NCBI RefSeq assembly: GCF_000739015.1
Contig: NZ_JPUG01000078.1
Coordinates: 124,001 to 188,000 of the forward strand
Length of the DNA: 64,000 nt
Reading direction: 5' to 3'
From: Microvirga sp. BSC39
GTDB lineage: Bacteria > Pseudomonadota > Alphaproteobacteria > Rhizobiales > Beijerinckiaceae
In this document: one piece after another, positions 8,923 to 16,914 of the stretch
Layout: the number at the start of each line of letters is the position of its first letter
How positions within the stretch are numbered: the stretch's first letter is position 1
Notes under the pieces: generated by a model
Told to the model about the DNA's origin: nothing
Databases searched by the model: none
Seen by the model: only the letters and a program-made list of their open reading frames with translations
Made by a program: the position numbers and the translations under genes

Positions 8923-9567
8923 TTACCGCCGCTTCAGCAGAAACACCCCCTGGTCGCCGAACAGGTTCCACACCCACCAGGGCAGGGTGACGCGCATGGG
9001 CTGGCCGCCGGCATTGAGCGCCACAGCCTTTTCCATCTGGGCGCCGACCTCGCGGCACAGCTCCACGAAGTCGCGGATGGTGCAGAAATGGATGTTGGGG
9101 GTGTCGTACCAGGAATAGGGCAGGTTCTCGGTCATGGGCATCCGGCCCCGCAAGCCGAGATCGACGCGCACCCGCCAATGGCCGAAATTCGGGAAGGACA
9201 CGATGGCCCGGCGCCCGATGCGCAGCAGATGCTCCAGCACCACCCGGGGCTGGCGCGTGGCCTGGATCGTCTGCGAGAGGATCACGTAATCGAAGGCATC
9301 GTCCGGATAATCGGCGAGGTCCGTGTCGGCGTCGCCTTGGATCACCGGCAGTCCCTTGGCGAGGCAGGCATTCACGCCCTCCCGCGAAATCTCGATGCCG
9401 CGCCCGTCGACGCCCCTGCGGTCGCGCAGGAGCGAGAGCAGCGCCCCGTCGCCGCAGCCGACATCGAGCACGCGGGAGCCGGGCTCCACCATGTCGGCGA
9501 CCAGCAGGAAGTCGAGGCGGTGGCCGCTTTCCGTGTCGGTGAGGGGCAGGGTCGTCGGCAGATTCAT
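8923..9567 (-). CDS. metW: methionine biosynthesis protein MetW
   Basis: 214 aa methyltransferase-fold protein. SAM-type glycine motif VLDVGCGDGALL near residue 35, then YVILSQTIQATRQP and SFPNFGHWRVR, which are typical of MetW. MetW is required with MetX for homoserine acylation in several proteobacteria, probably as a partner protein rather than a proven methyltransferase. The ATG at 9567 overlaps the metX stop by 4 bp (ATGA), so metX and metW are translationally coupled. Confidence 0.93.
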   Translation of the reverse strand: MNLPTTLPLTDTESGHRLDFLLVADMVEPGSRVLDVGCGDGALLSLLRDRRGVDGRGIEISREGVNACLAKGLPVIQGDADTDLADYPDDAFDYVILSQTIQATRQPRVVLEHLLRIGRRAIVSFPNFGHWRVRVDLGLRGRMPMTENLPYSWYDTPNIHFCTIRDFVELCREVGAQMEKAVALNAGGQPMRVTLPWWVWNLFGDQGVFLLKRR

Positions 9568-10733
9568 GCGATCCCCCGCACCCGCGCGGCCGCATCGATG
9601 AAGCCGCGGGCGGCCGCGAACATCTCGGGCTCCTCGAGCAGGAAGGCGTCGTGCCCCTTGTCGCTCTCCACCTCCACGAAAGCGACGGACGCCGCCGCCG
9701 CATTGAGTGCGTGGACGATGGCGCGCGAGTCGGAGGTGGGGAACAGCCAGTCGGAGGTGAACGAGATCACGCAGAAGCGCGTGGGAGTGCCCTTGAAGGC
9801 GTTGGCCAGCGAGCCGCCATGCTCGGCCGCGATGTCGAAATAATCCATCGCCCGCGTCACGTAGAGATAGGAATTGGCGTCGAACCGCTCCACGAAGGCG
9901 ATGCCCTGGTAGCGCAGGTAGCTCTCGATCTGGAAATCTGCATCGAAGGAGAAGGTGGGGGCGGCCCGGTCCTGGAAGTTGCGCCCGAACTTCCGGTGCA
10001 GGGCGACCTCGGACAGATAGGTGATATGCGCGCCCATGCGGGCGACCGCCAGCCCCTTGGAGGGGCGCGTCCCCTCGTTCAGGTAGCGTCCGGCGCGCCA
10101 TTCGGGATCGGCCATGACGGCCTGGCGGCCGACCTCGTGGAAGGCGATGTTCTGGGCCGAGTGACGGGCCGCGGTGGCGATGGGCAACGCGGCAAATACC
10201 CGGTCCGGATAGCTCACGGCCCATTGCAGCACCTGCATGCCGCCCATGGAGCCGCCGACCACGCAGAACAGCTTCTCGATGCCGAGCCGGTCGATCAGCG
10301 CGGCTTGCGCGCGCACCATGTCGGGAATCGTCACGACCGGGAAATCGACCGCGTAGGGCTGGCCCGTGGCCGGATTGATCGAGGCCGGGCCCGTGGTGCC
10401 CATGCAGCCGCCGATCACGTTGGCGCAGATCACGAAGAACCGGTTGGTGTCCACCGGCCGGCCCGGTCCCACCATGGTCAGCCACCAGCCGGGCTTGCCC
10501 GTCACCGGGTTGTCGTTCGCCACATGCTGGTCGCCGGTGAGCGCGTGGCAGATCAGGACCGCGTTGGACTTCTCGGCGTTCAGCGTGCCGTAGGTCTGGT
10601 AGGCGATCTGCCAGGGCGCGAGCGCGATCCCGGCATCCATCATCAGGGGCTCGTCCGGGCCAAAGCGCATGACCAGGCTCGACGGATCGTCGACCTGGTT
10701 TCGCGGTTCGGAGACAAGGGGGGCAAAGGACAT
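9564..10733 (-). CDS. metX: homoserine O-acetyltransferase MetX (acyl specificity not certain)
   Basis: 389 aa alpha/beta-hydrolase-fold acyltransferase that activates homoserine for methionine synthesis. The catalytic serine lies in VVGGSMGGMQ near residue 160; the catalytic Asp is in FTSDWLFP and the His in SDKGHDAF near residue 359. The N-terminal block with YQTYGTLNAEKSNAVL and HALTGDQH is typical of the family. Some MetX proteins use succinyl-CoA, so acetyl specificity is assumed. First gene of a metX-metW unit. The 5' region has a short hairpin (GTTCG/CGAAC, 10748-10763) but no recognisable SAM riboswitch. Confidence 0.93.
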   Translation of the reverse strand: MSFAPLVSEPRNQVDDPSSLVMRFGPDEPLMMDAGIALAPWQIAYQTYGTLNAEKSNAVLICHALTGDQHVANDNPVTGKPGWWLTMVGPGRPVDTNRFFVICANVIGGCMGTTGPASINPATGQPYAVDFPVVTIPDMVRAQAALIDRLGIEKLFCVVGGSMGGMQVLQWAVSYPDRVFAALPIATAARHSAQNIAFHEVGRQAVMADPEWRAGRYLNEGTRPSKGLAVARMGAHITYLSEVALHRKFGRNFQDRAAPTFSFDADFQIESYLRYQGIAFVERFDANSYLYVTRAMDYFDIAAEHGGSLANAFKGTPTRFCVISFTSDWLFPTSDSRAIVHALNAAAASVAFVEVESDKGHDAFLLEEPEMFAAARGFIDAAARVRGIA

Positions 10734-10841
10734 ATTTCAGCGGAAACGTTCGTTCTTTCGAACAACCGGTACTGCGGGGCGGCAGTTGCGTCAACGAACA
10801 TAACGCCTCTCCCGTCGTTCCCGATGAGGCGCGCGAACCCT

Positions 10842-10963
10842 CCCCCCTTTGCGGGGGAGGGTGGCGAACGCAAGTGAGCCGGGAGAGGGGCAGTCCGGCT
10901 GAGCGCGACCCCTCTCCCGACCTGCTACGCAGGCCACCCTCTCCCGCTGAAGGGGAGAGGGAA
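10842..10963. repeat. CTCTCCC/GGGAGAG palindromic repeat cluster
   Basis: Several inverted arms: CCCTCCCCC...GGGGGAGGG, then GGGAGAGGGGC, CCCCTCTCCCG and a final CTCTCCC...GGGGAGAGGG hairpin. The same arms appear as single hairpins at 23241-23265 and 41500-41520. Non-coding dispersed repeat, placed between the metX 5' end and a promoter-like site. Confidence 0.75.
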
Positions 10964-10974
10964 GACGAGTTCGT

Positions 10975-11018
10975 GTTCTTATTTTGTTCTTGACTATTGC
11001 TCTAAGCTGGGCTATAGC
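10975..11018 (+). promoter_or_regulatory. LexA-like box adjoining a sigma-70-type promoter
   Basis: GTTC at 10975, seven A/T-only bases, GTTC at 10986: the alphaproteobacterial SOS box form GTTC-N7-GTTC. It directly abuts a -35-like TTGACT (10990-10995), followed after 17 nt by TATAGC (11013-11018). No clear gene begins soon after. Transcription would run through 340 nt of unexplained sequence toward the chorismate mutase gene. Confidence 0.5.
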
Positions 11019-11358
11019 TATGGACATCCTCGCCCGACGAGGGGCGCGCTCGCGAGGCGTCGCAGATGCGGGGTGAGGAGCGGTCCCGCCGCAGGTCTCG
11101 CAAGCCTGCGATCGCGGGTGGCCGATCCTGGCACGATCCAGGTCCGCTGAAACAAACCGCGCGTGACGAGCAGTCTGGCTCTCACCTTCCACACCATAGC
11201 ATCGAGCCGGGCTGCCCAACGCACCACCCTCGACTGACCTTCAGGCTCGCAGCGCAAGCTGCGGGCCCCAAGGTGCTGGCTCAAACCCATTGCGCAATCG
11301 GAGATGACAAGCCCGGCCAAAGCCGTCAAAGAAGAGCCTCTCCCTGAGGATTCCGCCC
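11019..11358 (+). other. 340-nt stretch without a recognisable gene, downstream of the LexA-like promoter
   Basis: No reading frame here shows a family motif or a good ribosome site. Hairpins are visible: CCTCG/CGAGG at 11028-11042 and CGCAGC-GCAA-GCTGCG near 11250-11266. There is no T-run terminator. It could be a 5' leader of the chorismate mutase operon, a small RNA, or decayed sequence. A minus-strand frame at 11018-11329 is Arg/Leu-rich and lacks supporting features. Confidence 0.4.
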
Positions 11359-12198
11359 ATGTCCGCCGAGAAGCCCGCGCCTGCCCTTGCCGAACTCCGC
11401 CAGGAGATCGACCGCCTCGACGAGGCGATGCACCGGCTGCTCATGGAGCGCGGCACCATCATCGACCGGCTGATCGCCTCCAAGAAGGCCTCGAAGACGG
11501 GCATTGCCTCGGCTTTCCGCCCGGGCCGCGAGGCCTCGATGATGAAGGCCCTGGCCGAGCGCCACGAGGGCCTGCTGCCGCTCGACACGGTGGAGAGCAT
11601 CTGGCGGGTGATCATCGGCACCTTCACCTATGTGCAGTCGAACTATTCCGTTCATGCTGACGTGTCCGGGGGCGACGCGCCCATGCGGGACTCGGCCCGG
11701 TTCCATTTCGGCTTCACGGTGCCGTATGTGACCCATCCCAGCGCTGCGGCGGTGATCGAGGCGGTGGCCTCCTCCGGGGGCGATCTCGGCATCTTCCGCC
11801 TCGACCAGGGGGCGACGAGCGGCGCCTGGTGGCGCACGCTGGCCGACCGGGAGCGCCCGAAGGTCATCGCCCGCCTGCCCTTCATCGAGCGGCCCGACCA
11901 TCCGGCCGGCACCCCGGTCTTCGTGATCTCGAAACCCCTGGTGGACGCCGCCGTGCGTGACGTGGTGCTCTATGCCGCCCAGTTCGAGCGCTGGCACCGG
12001 GGCGCCAACGAGGCGCTCGTCCGCCTCGGCGGCGAGGTGGTGGCGAGCGCCGCCGATGCCCATGGCCTGTCGGAACTCATTGCCGTTCCCGGCGCCGTCG
12101 AGCCGGCGCAGCTGCACGAGACCCTGACCAAGGCAGGCGCCAGCCTCGCCCAACTGGCCGAGGTCGGCAGCCATTCCGAACGTTTCCACGTGAAATGA
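11359..12198 (+). CDS. AroQ-type chorismate mutase with C-terminal extension
   Basis: 279 aa. Residues ~10-95 are an all-helical AroQ chorismate mutase (LAELRQEIDRLDEAMHRLLMERG, with the following KK and R residues of the active site), converting chorismate to prephenate. Residues ~110-279 form a second domain (HFGFTVPYV, GDLGIFRLDQG) that I cannot name; it does not show prephenate dehydratase TRF motifs. It precedes hisC and a prephenate dehydrogenase, a standard alphaproteobacterial arrangement for tyrosine/phenylalanine synthesis. Confidence 0.85.
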   Translation: MSAEKPAPALAELRQEIDRLDEAMHRLLMERGTIIDRLIASKKASKTGIASAFRPGREASMMKALAERHEGLLPLDTVESIWRVIIGTFTYVQSNYSVHADVSGGDAPMRDSARFHFGFTVPYVTHPSAAAVIEAVASSGGDLGIFRLDQGATSGAWWRTLADRERPKVIARLPFIERPDHPAGTPVFVISKPLVDAAVRDVVLYAAQFERWHRGANEALVRLGGEVVASAADAHGLSELIAVPGAVEPAQLHETLTKAGASLAQLAEVGSHSERFHVK

Positions 12199-12251
12199 AC
12201 CCCGACCTGCGCTAGAGCCTGTCCCGTTTGATCGATCCTTAGGAAATGAAT

Positions 12252-13352
12252 ATGTCCGTTCGTCCCCAACCCCGTCCCGGCGTGATGCAGATCGACGCCT
12301 ATGTGCCCGGCAAGAGCAAGGCCGCAGGGGTTGCCAAGATCCATAAGCTCTCCTCGAACGAGACGCCGCTCGGCCCCTCACCGAAGGCCATGGAAGCGAT
12401 CCGGACTTTCGATCATCTCGAGCTTTACCCGGACGGCGCCGCCACCAAACTACGCGAGGCGATTGCGGCCCGCTACGGGCTCGATCCGAACCGCATCGTC
12501 TGCGGCACAGGCTCTGACGAATTGCTGTCGCTGATCACGAACGCCTATGTAGGCCCGGGCGACGAGGGCATCTTCACCGAGCACGGCTTCCTCGTCTACC
12601 GCATCGCGATCCAGGCTGCCGGCGGCACGCCGGTGGTGGCGCCGGAGAAGGATCTGCGCACCGACGTCGACGCGATCCTCAAGAAGGTGACGGACCGGAC
12701 CAAGATCGTTTTCCTCGCCAACCCCAACAACCCGACCGGCACCTACATTCCCTTCGACGAGGTCAAGCGCCTGCATGCAGGGCTGCCGCCGCATGTGCTG
12801 CTGGTGCTCGACGCGGCTTATGCGGAATACGTGCGCCGCAACGATTACGAGGCGGGCTTGGAGTTGGTCGCCACCTCCGAGAACGTGGTGATGACCCGCA
12901 CCTTCTCGAAGATCTACGGACTTGCCAATCTGCGTCTCGGCTGGATGGTGGCGCCTCCCCACATCGCGGATGCGATCAACCGCATCCGCGGCCCGTTCAA
13001 CGTGAGCGGCCCGGCAATCGCCGCCGGCATCGCGGCGATCCAGGACGAGGCGCATATCGCAAAGGCCATCGAGCACAACGAGCGCTGGCTTGCTTGGCTC
13101 ACCCGCGAGATCGAGGCGCTCGGCCTGAAGGTGACGCCGAGCGTCGGCAATTTCCTGCTCGTCCATTTCCCGCAGGAAGCCGGCCGGACGGCGAAGGAGG
13201 CCGATAGCTTCCTCTCCTCACGCGGTCTCATCCTGCGCCAGGTCGAGGCCTATGGCCTACCCGATGCCTTGCGCCTGACCGTCGGCAGCGAGGAGGCGAA
13301 CGGCCTCGTCGTGGCGGCGTTGCGCGATTTTCTCGGTGGCAAGAATGCCTGA
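12252..13352 (+). CDS. hisC: histidinol-phosphate / aromatic aminotransferase
   Basis: 366 aa from ATG 12252 (AGGA at 12241-12244 spaced correctly; an in-frame ATG at 12246 is closer to it). Fold-type I PLP enzyme: LSSNETPLGPS near the start, FLANPNNPTGTY, LDAAYAEYV, and the PLP-lysine motif TRTFSKIYGLANLRLGW near residue 217. In this context, between chorismate mutase and prephenate dehydrogenase, it probably transaminates prephenate or phenylpyruvate as well as imidazole acetol phosphate; that broader specificity is inference. Overlaps tyrC by 8 bp. Confidence 0.93.
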   Translation: MSVRPQPRPGVMQIDAYVPGKSKAAGVAKIHKLSSNETPLGPSPKAMEAIRTFDHLELYPDGAATKLREAIAARYGLDPNRIVCGTGSDELLSLITNAYVGPGDEGIFTEHGFLVYRIAIQAAGGTPVVAPEKDLRTDVDAILKKVTDRTKIVFLANPNNPTGTYIPFDEVKRLHAGLPPHVLLVLDAAYAEYVRRNDYEAGLELVATSENVVMTRTFSKIYGLANLRLGWMVAPPHIADAINRIRGPFNVSGPAIAAGIAAIQDEAHIAKAIEHNERWLAWLTREIEALGLKVTPSVGNFLLVHFPQEAGRTAKEADSFLSSRGLILRQVEAYGLPDALRLTVGSEEANGLVVAALRDFLGGKNA

Positions 13353-14295
13353 GCGTCTCGGCCCCCCGCGCGATACGCCGCTCGTCGAGCGCGTCGCCCT
13401 CGTCGGCCTTGGGCTGATCGGCTCGTCGATTGCCCGCGCGGCCCGGCATCTCAATCTCGCCCGCACCATCGTTGCGGTCGATGCGAGCGAAGCCGTGGTG
13501 GCGCGGGTGCGGGAGCTCGGCATCGCCGACGAGGCGACCACCGACGTGGCGGCCGGCGTGCGGGATGCGGATCTCGTGATCCTTTGCGTGCCGGTCGGCG
13601 TCTGCGGCAAGGTGGCGGAAGCCATGTGGTCGGGATTGAAGCCCGGCTGCATCGTATCGGATGTGGGGTCGGTGAAGGCGTCCGTGGTGGCGCAGGTGCA
13701 GCCGCACCTGCCGGACGGCGTGCATTTCGTGCCGGCCCATCCGGTGGCCGGTACGGAGCATTCGGGGCCTGACGCGGGTTTCTCGACGCTCTTCCACAAT
13801 CGCTGGTGCATCCTCACCCCGCCCGAGGGCACGGACGAGGTGGCGGTCGAGCGCGTGCGCGCCTTCTGGGAGGCCATGGGCTCCAACGTGGAGGTCATGA
13901 GCGCGCAGCATCATGACCTTGTGCTCGCCATCACCAGCCACGTGCCGCATCTGATCGCCTACAACATCGTCGGCACGGCGGCGGATCTGGAGACGGTCAC
14001 GCAGGGCGAGGTGATCAAGTTCTCGGCCGGCGGCTTCCGCGATTTCACCCGCATCGCGGCCTCCGACCCGACCATGTGGCGCGACGTCTTCCTGCACAAC
14101 CGCGAGGCCGTGCTGGAGATGCTGGGACGCCTCAACGAAGACATCGCCCTGCTCGCCCGCGCCATCCGCTGGGGCGAGGGCGACAAGCTCTTCGATCTCT
14201 TCACCCGCACCCGCGCCATCCGCCGCGGCATCATCTCGTCAGGCCAGGAAACCCCGGAGCCGGATTTCGGCCGGAGGCGTGAGGACAAGGCCTAA
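13345..14295 (+). CDS. tyrC: prephenate/arogenate dehydrogenase
   Basis: 316 aa from ATG 13345, which overlaps the hisC 3' end by 8 bp; a GTG at 13336 is the alternative. N-terminal Rossmann fold with VALVGLGLIGSS, a SDVGSVK motif, the PAHPVAGTEHSGPDAG substrate/active-site block (catalytic His), and a helical C-terminal dimerisation domain with ITSHVPHLIA and GGFRDFTRIA. Oxidatively decarboxylates prephenate or arogenate toward tyrosine. It ends the chorismate mutase-hisC-tyrC operon. Confidence 0.93.
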   Translation: MPERLGPPRDTPLVERVALVGLGLIGSSIARAARHLNLARTIVAVDASEAVVARVRELGIADEATTDVAAGVRDADLVILCVPVGVCGKVAEAMWSGLKPGCIVSDVGSVKASVVAQVQPHLPDGVHFVPAHPVAGTEHSGPDAGFSTLFHNRWCILTPPEGTDEVAVERVRAFWEAMGSNVEVMSAQHHDLVLAITSHVPHLIAYNIVGTAADLETVTQGEVIKFSAGGFRDFTRIAASDPTMWRDVFLHNREAVLEMLGRLNEDIALLARAIRWGEGDKLFDLFTRTRAIRRGIISSGQETPEPDFGRRREDKA

Positions 14296-14327
14296 GGCGG
14301 CACCTTTGTTGGTAGACGACATCTCCG

Positions 14328-14475
14328 CTGTCATTCCGGGGCGAGCGCAGCGAGAGCCCGGAATCCATAACCACGACGCTTCAAAACAGAGCGATCGGCG
14401 TCGCGCCTCTTTCTGTAACGTTAGCGGTTATGGATTCCGGGCTCGTCTCTTACGAGCCGCCCCGGAATGACAGTG
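14328..14475. repeat. composite palindromic element, copy 2 (about 148 bp)
   Basis: Starts CTGTCATTCCGGGG and ends CCCCGGAATGACAG, with inner GGAATCCATAA / TTATGGATTCC arms and a core sharing GCGCCTCT and GTTAGCGGTTATGG with the element at 8769-8913. The outer stem GCGAGCGCAGCGAGAGC differs from copy 1, so the stems vary while arms and core are kept. A half element of another family (CACCGGC...GCCGGTG) follows at 14496-14519. Confidence 0.88.
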
Positions 14476-14536
14476 GGTTCACCCCTCGCATCGAGATCAC
14501 CGGCACAAGGCCGGTGATGGCGCGGCGGAAAAGCCC

Positions 14537-15589
14537 TCAGTAAAGCGGCAGCAGCCTCACGTTCGGGATCACGAACGGCCCCATGGCGAGAAAGCCGTTT
14601 TCAAGCCGCAACGGCGGCAGGGAGGCGAGCTGCGGCTTGGCGTTCGGCTGAGCCGCATTGGCGCGCGGATTCTGTCCCAGCAGCATGCCCAACAGATTGC
14701 CGCCGAGCCGCCCGCCCGTCAGATTGCCGAGAAGACCGTCGAGGCCTGCAGCCGCCACGTTGATCTGACCCGCCGGCCGGTGCTGCTCGTCGAGGCGCAG
14801 CTCGCCCTTGGTCTCGATCTGGCGCGTGCCCTTGGTGGCTGAGAGCATCAGGATGTCGAGCTTGCCGCCGGCTTTCCGCCACAGCTCCATCTCGTCCGCA
14901 ATGGTGCCGCCCTTGAAACCATCGGCTTGCGTGACCGTGACGTCCGCGTTGAGGTTCGTCGGTTCGGCACCGCCGATAAAAGCATCGAGAAGGGGAATGC
15001 GCGCCTCCGTCACGGAGGCCGCCACGTCGCGCGCCTGTTCGGCCGCCCGCGAAGGATTGGGCCGGACATGGAGCTCCAGACGCTTGCCGGATCCGGTCAC
15101 TTCGCCGGCCGGCAGGCCGGTGACGGTCACCTTCGGGGCATTGGCGGCAATGGACACGCGCTGCAATCCGGTCTGCGAGGCATTGACGCTGGCCTGCAGC
15201 AGATCCCAGCTGCCCTGCACCGTCACGGTTCCGTCCGTAACCTTCAGGGGACCGGCTACCTCTGTGATGATTCGGCGGGGCTGATAGACCTGCGCCACCG
15301 CCTCGGTGCGACCGAAGGAGGCCGTCACGGCACCGCGCTTGAAGTCGAGCGCGTTGCAGATCACCTCGATGCGGAACGGATAGCCCACAATGCTGCGGTC
15401 CGCGCAGGTCCATTCCCGACCCGCGCGCGCTTCCGCGGCGAGCCAGCCGTCCAGCGCCTCCGCGGTGCGGTTGCGGATCACGAACCAGGCGACGCTCCAG
15501 GCGATGGCCAGCAGAAGCAGCAGGACGAAGGGCGTGTAGAGCCAGAAGCGACTGCGGCGAACATTCCCCGTCGGGGCGGCCTGATCCAT
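14537..15589 (-). CDS. DUF2125 domain-containing protein
   Basis: 350 aa. An N-terminal membrane anchor (FVLLLLLAIAWSVAWFVI, residues ~21-38) is followed by a long beta-rich region matching DUF2125: WLAAEARAGREWTC, RSIVGYPFRIEVIC with paired cysteines, and repeated strand segments. The C-terminus ends FVIPNVRLLPLY. DUF2125 proteins are common in Rhizobiales and of unknown function; the strand-rich shape suggests an envelope protein. Transcribed alone, divergent from chaC. Confidence 0.82.
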   Translation of the reverse strand: MDQAAPTGNVRRSRFWLYTPFVLLLLLAIAWSVAWFVIRNRTAEALDGWLAAEARAGREWTCADRSIVGYPFRIEVICNALDFKRGAVTASFGRTEAVAQVYQPRRIITEVAGPLKVTDGTVTVQGSWDLLQASVNASQTGLQRVSIAANAPKVTVTGLPAGEVTGSGKRLELHVRPNPSRAAEQARDVAASVTEARIPLLDAFIGGAEPTNLNADVTVTQADGFKGGTIADEMELWRKAGGKLDILMLSATKGTRQIETKGELRLDEQHRPAGQINVAAAGLDGLLGNLTGGRLGGNLLGMLLGQNPRANAAQPNAKPQLASLPPLRLENGFLAMGPFVIPNVRLLPLY

Positions 15590-15661
15590 GCGCGATCTCC
15601 TGTTGTGTTGGCGCTTGGTAACTGGTAGCGCGCGAACCTGGCAAGGTTCGGGCGGGGTGAC

Positions 15662-16198
15662 ATGGACGACCTCACGGAGGATTTATGGGTGTTCGGCTAC
15701 GGCTCGCTCATGTGGCGGCCGGGCTTTCCCTATACCGAGCGCGTGCATGCCCATCTCTACGGCTATCACCGTTCGCTGTGCGTCTTCTCTCATGTCCATC
15801 GCGGAACCCCTGAGCATCCCGGGCTGGTGCTCGGTCTCGACCGCGGCGGGCGGTGCCACGGCGTGGCCTTCCAAGTCGCCCCGGAGGAGGCTCAGGCCAC
15901 GATCCAATACCTGCGCGAGCGCGAGCAGGTCACCGCCGTCTATCTGGAGCGCCGTCTGCCGGTGCGGCTGGCCGATGGCCGCCGGGTCCGCGCCCTGGCC
16001 TATGTGGTCGATCGCTATCACGGGCAATATGCGGGGCGCCTGTCCTTCGAGGACGTGTTGAAGCATGTCCGGCAGGGCAACGGGGTGTCCGGGCGCAACC
16101 CGGATTACGTGCGCAACACCTACGATCATCTCATCGGCATGAGCGTGGTCGACCCGCTGCTGCACAAGATCCTGGATGCGTTGGATCAGGAGGCCTGA
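15662..16198 (+). CDS. chaC: gamma-glutamylcyclotransferase, ChaC type
   Basis: 178 aa. ChaC-family enzymes release 5-oxoproline from glutathione. The substrate-binding motif VFGYGSLMWRPGF is at residues ~10-22, and the tail includes GRNPDYVRNTYDHLIG, a family hallmark. The catalytic glutamate is probably in the LREREQV region near residue 85. Cytosolic; probably glutathione turnover. Its 3' end overlaps the convergent gene at 16186-16620 by 13 bp. Confidence 0.9.
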   Translation: MDDLTEDLWVFGYGSLMWRPGFPYTERVHAHLYGYHRSLCVFSHVHRGTPEHPGLVLGLDRGGRCHGVAFQVAPEEAQATIQYLREREQVTAVYLERRLPVRLADGRRVRALAYVVDRYHGQYAGRLSFEDVLKHVRQGNGVSGRNPDYVRNTYDHLIGMSVVDPLLHKILDALDQEA

Positions 16199-16620
16199 GT
16201 CTCGTCTTCGCGCAGATCCTCGAAGATCGCGCGGCGATCCTCGTCCGTTTCGGCCAAGCGATGGATGTGAAGCTCGGTGGCGCCCGATGCCTGCACTTTG
16301 GCGAGCCAGCGCATGCGGGTGTGCTCGGCCGGCTCGGATGCGGCCATGGCGGCATCAACCACCATGCCGGTCCCGTCCCGGTCCCGCTTGACTGCCAGGA
16401 TCACGGCGTCGGTGACGTCGAGCAGCTCCGCCTCGTTGAGAGGATGCACGCCGACGATGTAGCGCCGGCCCGAACGGCCGCGCCAGGAACTCAAGGTGGA
16501 AGAGGAGCGAAGCCCTGCGGTCGCCCGTAGCCTTTCCTCGCGCACACCAGCCCTCCGCATTCGGTCGTTGCGGAGATCCCGCATGGCCGCGTTCCAGGAT
16601 ATGGTTCGTTTGTTCGCCAT
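16186..16620 (-). CDS. hypothetical protein with a possible SOS box at its start
   Basis: 144 aa, not recognised. The N-terminus is basic (many Arg/Lys in residues 1-45, including RNDRMRR), followed by a mixed alpha/beta segment (RRYIVGVHPL, VTDAVILAVKRD) and an acidic tail (DLREDETQAS). No signal peptide or membrane helix. GTTC-N7-GTTC (16612-16626) overlaps its start codon, and a dyad GTTCTTA-TATG-TAAGAAC lies just upstream (16623-16640), so DNA-damage control is possible. Convergent with chaC. Confidence 0.6.
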   Translation of the reverse strand: MANKRTISWNAAMRDLRNDRMRRAGVREERLRATAGLRSSSTLSSWRGRSGRRYIVGVHPLNEAELLDVTDAVILAVKRDRDGTGMVVDAAMAASEPAEHTRMRWLAKVQASGATELHIHRLAETDEDRRAIFEDLREDETQAS

Positions 16621-16640
16621 ATGTTCTTATATGTAAGAAC
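16612..16640 (-). promoter_or_regulatory. LexA-like box overlapping a start codon, with adjacent dyad
   Basis: Read on the minus strand: GTTCTTA-CATA-TAAGAAC, then GAAC-ATATGGC-GAAC in which the ATG is the start of the gene ending at 16186. GAAC-N7-GAAC is the alphaproteobacterial LexA motif. Binding would block both transcription and initiation. Chance matches to an eight-base motif are possible, so this is a candidate only. Confidence 0.45.
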
Positions 16641-16710
16641 GAGCAAGTGAGTCGTCAAGGTTGATGAAAGCTTGGCAGGGCTTGGGTTTTGCGGGTTTTT
16701 GAAGGGTTTC

Positions 16711-16900
16711 GTCGTCCCCGGCGCACGCAGTGCGGGAAGGGGATCCATTCACACGCGCTGAGCCATGGATTCCCTTCCCTCGCTGACGCTCGCCGGGAAT
16801 GACACCCTCCACGTCATGGCCGGCCTTGTGCCGGTGATCCCGACTCGAAAGGCGCGGCACGCTTCAAAACGAGATGGCCGGCACAAGGCCGGCCATGACG
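16711..16900. repeat. composite repeat: AAGGGGATCC type plus GGCCGG type
   Basis: 16711-16806 begins GTCGTCCCCGGC, contains GGGAAGGGGATCC and ATGGATTCCCTTCCC, and ends CGGGAATGACACC. 16813-16900 begins GTCATGGCCGGCC, contains TTGTGCCGGTGATCCCGA and ends GGCCGGCCATGAC. Both modules are inverted repeats found elsewhere in the window, here fused tail to head between the small hypothetical gene and plsC. Confidence 0.85.
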
Positions 16901-16914
16901 AGATGAAGTGGTTG

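Noticed and set aside
8923..10794. Single 623-aa minus-strand frame spanning metW and metX
   Set aside because: metX is complete in another frame (9564-10733); the long frame only joins metW with an out-of-frame shadow of metX.
10734..10840. SAM-II riboswitch upstream of metX
   Set aside because: The conserved GATTT and CTTGCAGCC elements are absent. Only a GTTCG/CGAAC hairpin and a CGCTGAAA end are seen, which is not enough.
11018..11329. 103-aa minus-strand frame in the gene-free stretch
   Set aside because: No motif, no ribosome site, composition typical of shadow frames. It might be a degraded or repeat-derived frame, but I cannot support it as a gene.
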